DNA from: Burkholderiales bacterium
GTDB taxonomy: Bacteria; Pseudomonadota; Gammaproteobacteria; Burkholderiales; WYBJ01
NCBI GenBank assembly: GCA_022841915.1
Contig: JALHQN010000036.1
Location: 1 to 32,249 of the forward strand
DNA: 32,249 bases
Direction: 5' to 3'
Below, piece by piece: positions 32,184 through 32,249 of the stretch. A program made the translations under genes and the position numbers. Under the pieces are notes generated by a model, which saw only the letters and a list, made by a program, of their open reading frames with translations, made no database searches and was not told where the DNA came from. Numbering within the stretch: position 1 is the stretch's first letter; each line of letters opens with the position of its first letter.

Positions 32184-32249
32184 TTATTGGTCTTCCGCCC
32201 CCTCTTGCGCGCCGTAGTTCTGGATGCGGCTGTAGAGCGTGGTGCGGTG
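32184..32249 (-). CDS. C-terminal end of a probable sigma-54 activator (partial)
   Basis: Only the last 21 codons are present, running off the right edge: HRTTLYSRIQNYG then AQEGAEDQ and a TAA stop at 32184. The segment R-T-T-L-Y-x-R-I-x-x-Y-G is the recognition helix and end of a Fis-type helix-turn-helix, as found at the C-terminus of NtrC/PrsR-type sigma-54 activators. It lies 3 bases upstream of mshM on the same strand, so it is the gene before mshM in the operon. The AAA+ and receiver domains, if any, are outside the window. Confidence 0.6.
   Translation of the reverse strand, partial: HRTTLYSRIQNYGAQEGAEDQ

Overview
The window looks like chromosomal DNA of a Betaproteobacterium (Nitrosomonadales/Burkholderiales-like; the genus cannot be read from the sequence). 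The DNA is GC-rich. The block kef-kdsD-kdsC-lptC-lptA-lptB-rpoN-hpf-ptsN-hprK-rapZ has the betaproteobacterial order, including an HPr kinase gene that most Gammaproteobacteria lack. A PEP-CTERM protein and an MSHA-type pilus locus agree with this. I see no tRNA, rRNA, CRISPR array, insertion sequence or prophage.

Layout. (1) 1-475 carries no gene I can support. (2) 476-1229 (-) holds two overlapping BamE/SmpA-like lipoprotein genes, divergent from a PEP-CTERM protein (1489-2052, +), mutY (2060-3151, +) and a membrane-anchored conserved protein (3148-3747, +). (3) 3772-12137 (-) is one long, tightly packed run reading kdsD, kdsC, lptC, lptA, lptB, rpoN, hpf, ptsN, hprK, rapZ and a LON-domain protein: Kdo synthesis, LPS export, sigma-54 and the nitrogen-PTS/HprK/RapZ regulators. 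(4) 12451-14448 (+) is a Kef-type antiporter, divergent from kdsD and ended by a perfect bidirectional hairpin. (5) 14527-17033 (-) holds an ABC-2 permease, a helical-repeat protein coupled to it, and a type IV pilin with its own leader. (6) 17145-18833 (+) is a multi-TM sensor histidine kinase. (7) 18919-32249 (-) is an MSHA-type pilus operon, in transcription order: the end of a probable sigma-54 activator, mshM, mshL, mshN, mshE, mshG, mshI, mshJ, mshK, then two large pilin-like proteins.

How the genes fit together. MshE (ATPase), MshG (platform), MshI/J/K (inner-membrane and periplasmic alignment complex), MshL (secretin), MshM (ATPase with a SPOR domain) and MshN (TPR) make a nearly complete pilus machine. 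Three pilin-like proteins are its likely substrates. Prepilin peptidase and the usual mshBACD pilin block are not in the window. The pilin at 14527-15270 is preceded by a good -24/-12 (sigma-54) promoter and, about 180 bp upstream of the predicted start, a perfect 9+9 bp palindrome placed like an enhancer site. The window also carries rpoN, a histidine kinase resembling the PrsK type, and the HTH end of a probable sigma-54 activator. My main hypothesis is a sigma-54/two-component-controlled pilus whose ATPase (MshE) also carries a c-di-GMP-binding MshEN motif. The least explained parts are the ABC-2 permease/helical-repeat pair without an ATPase gene, and the paired pilin-like proteins with a shared ectodomain.
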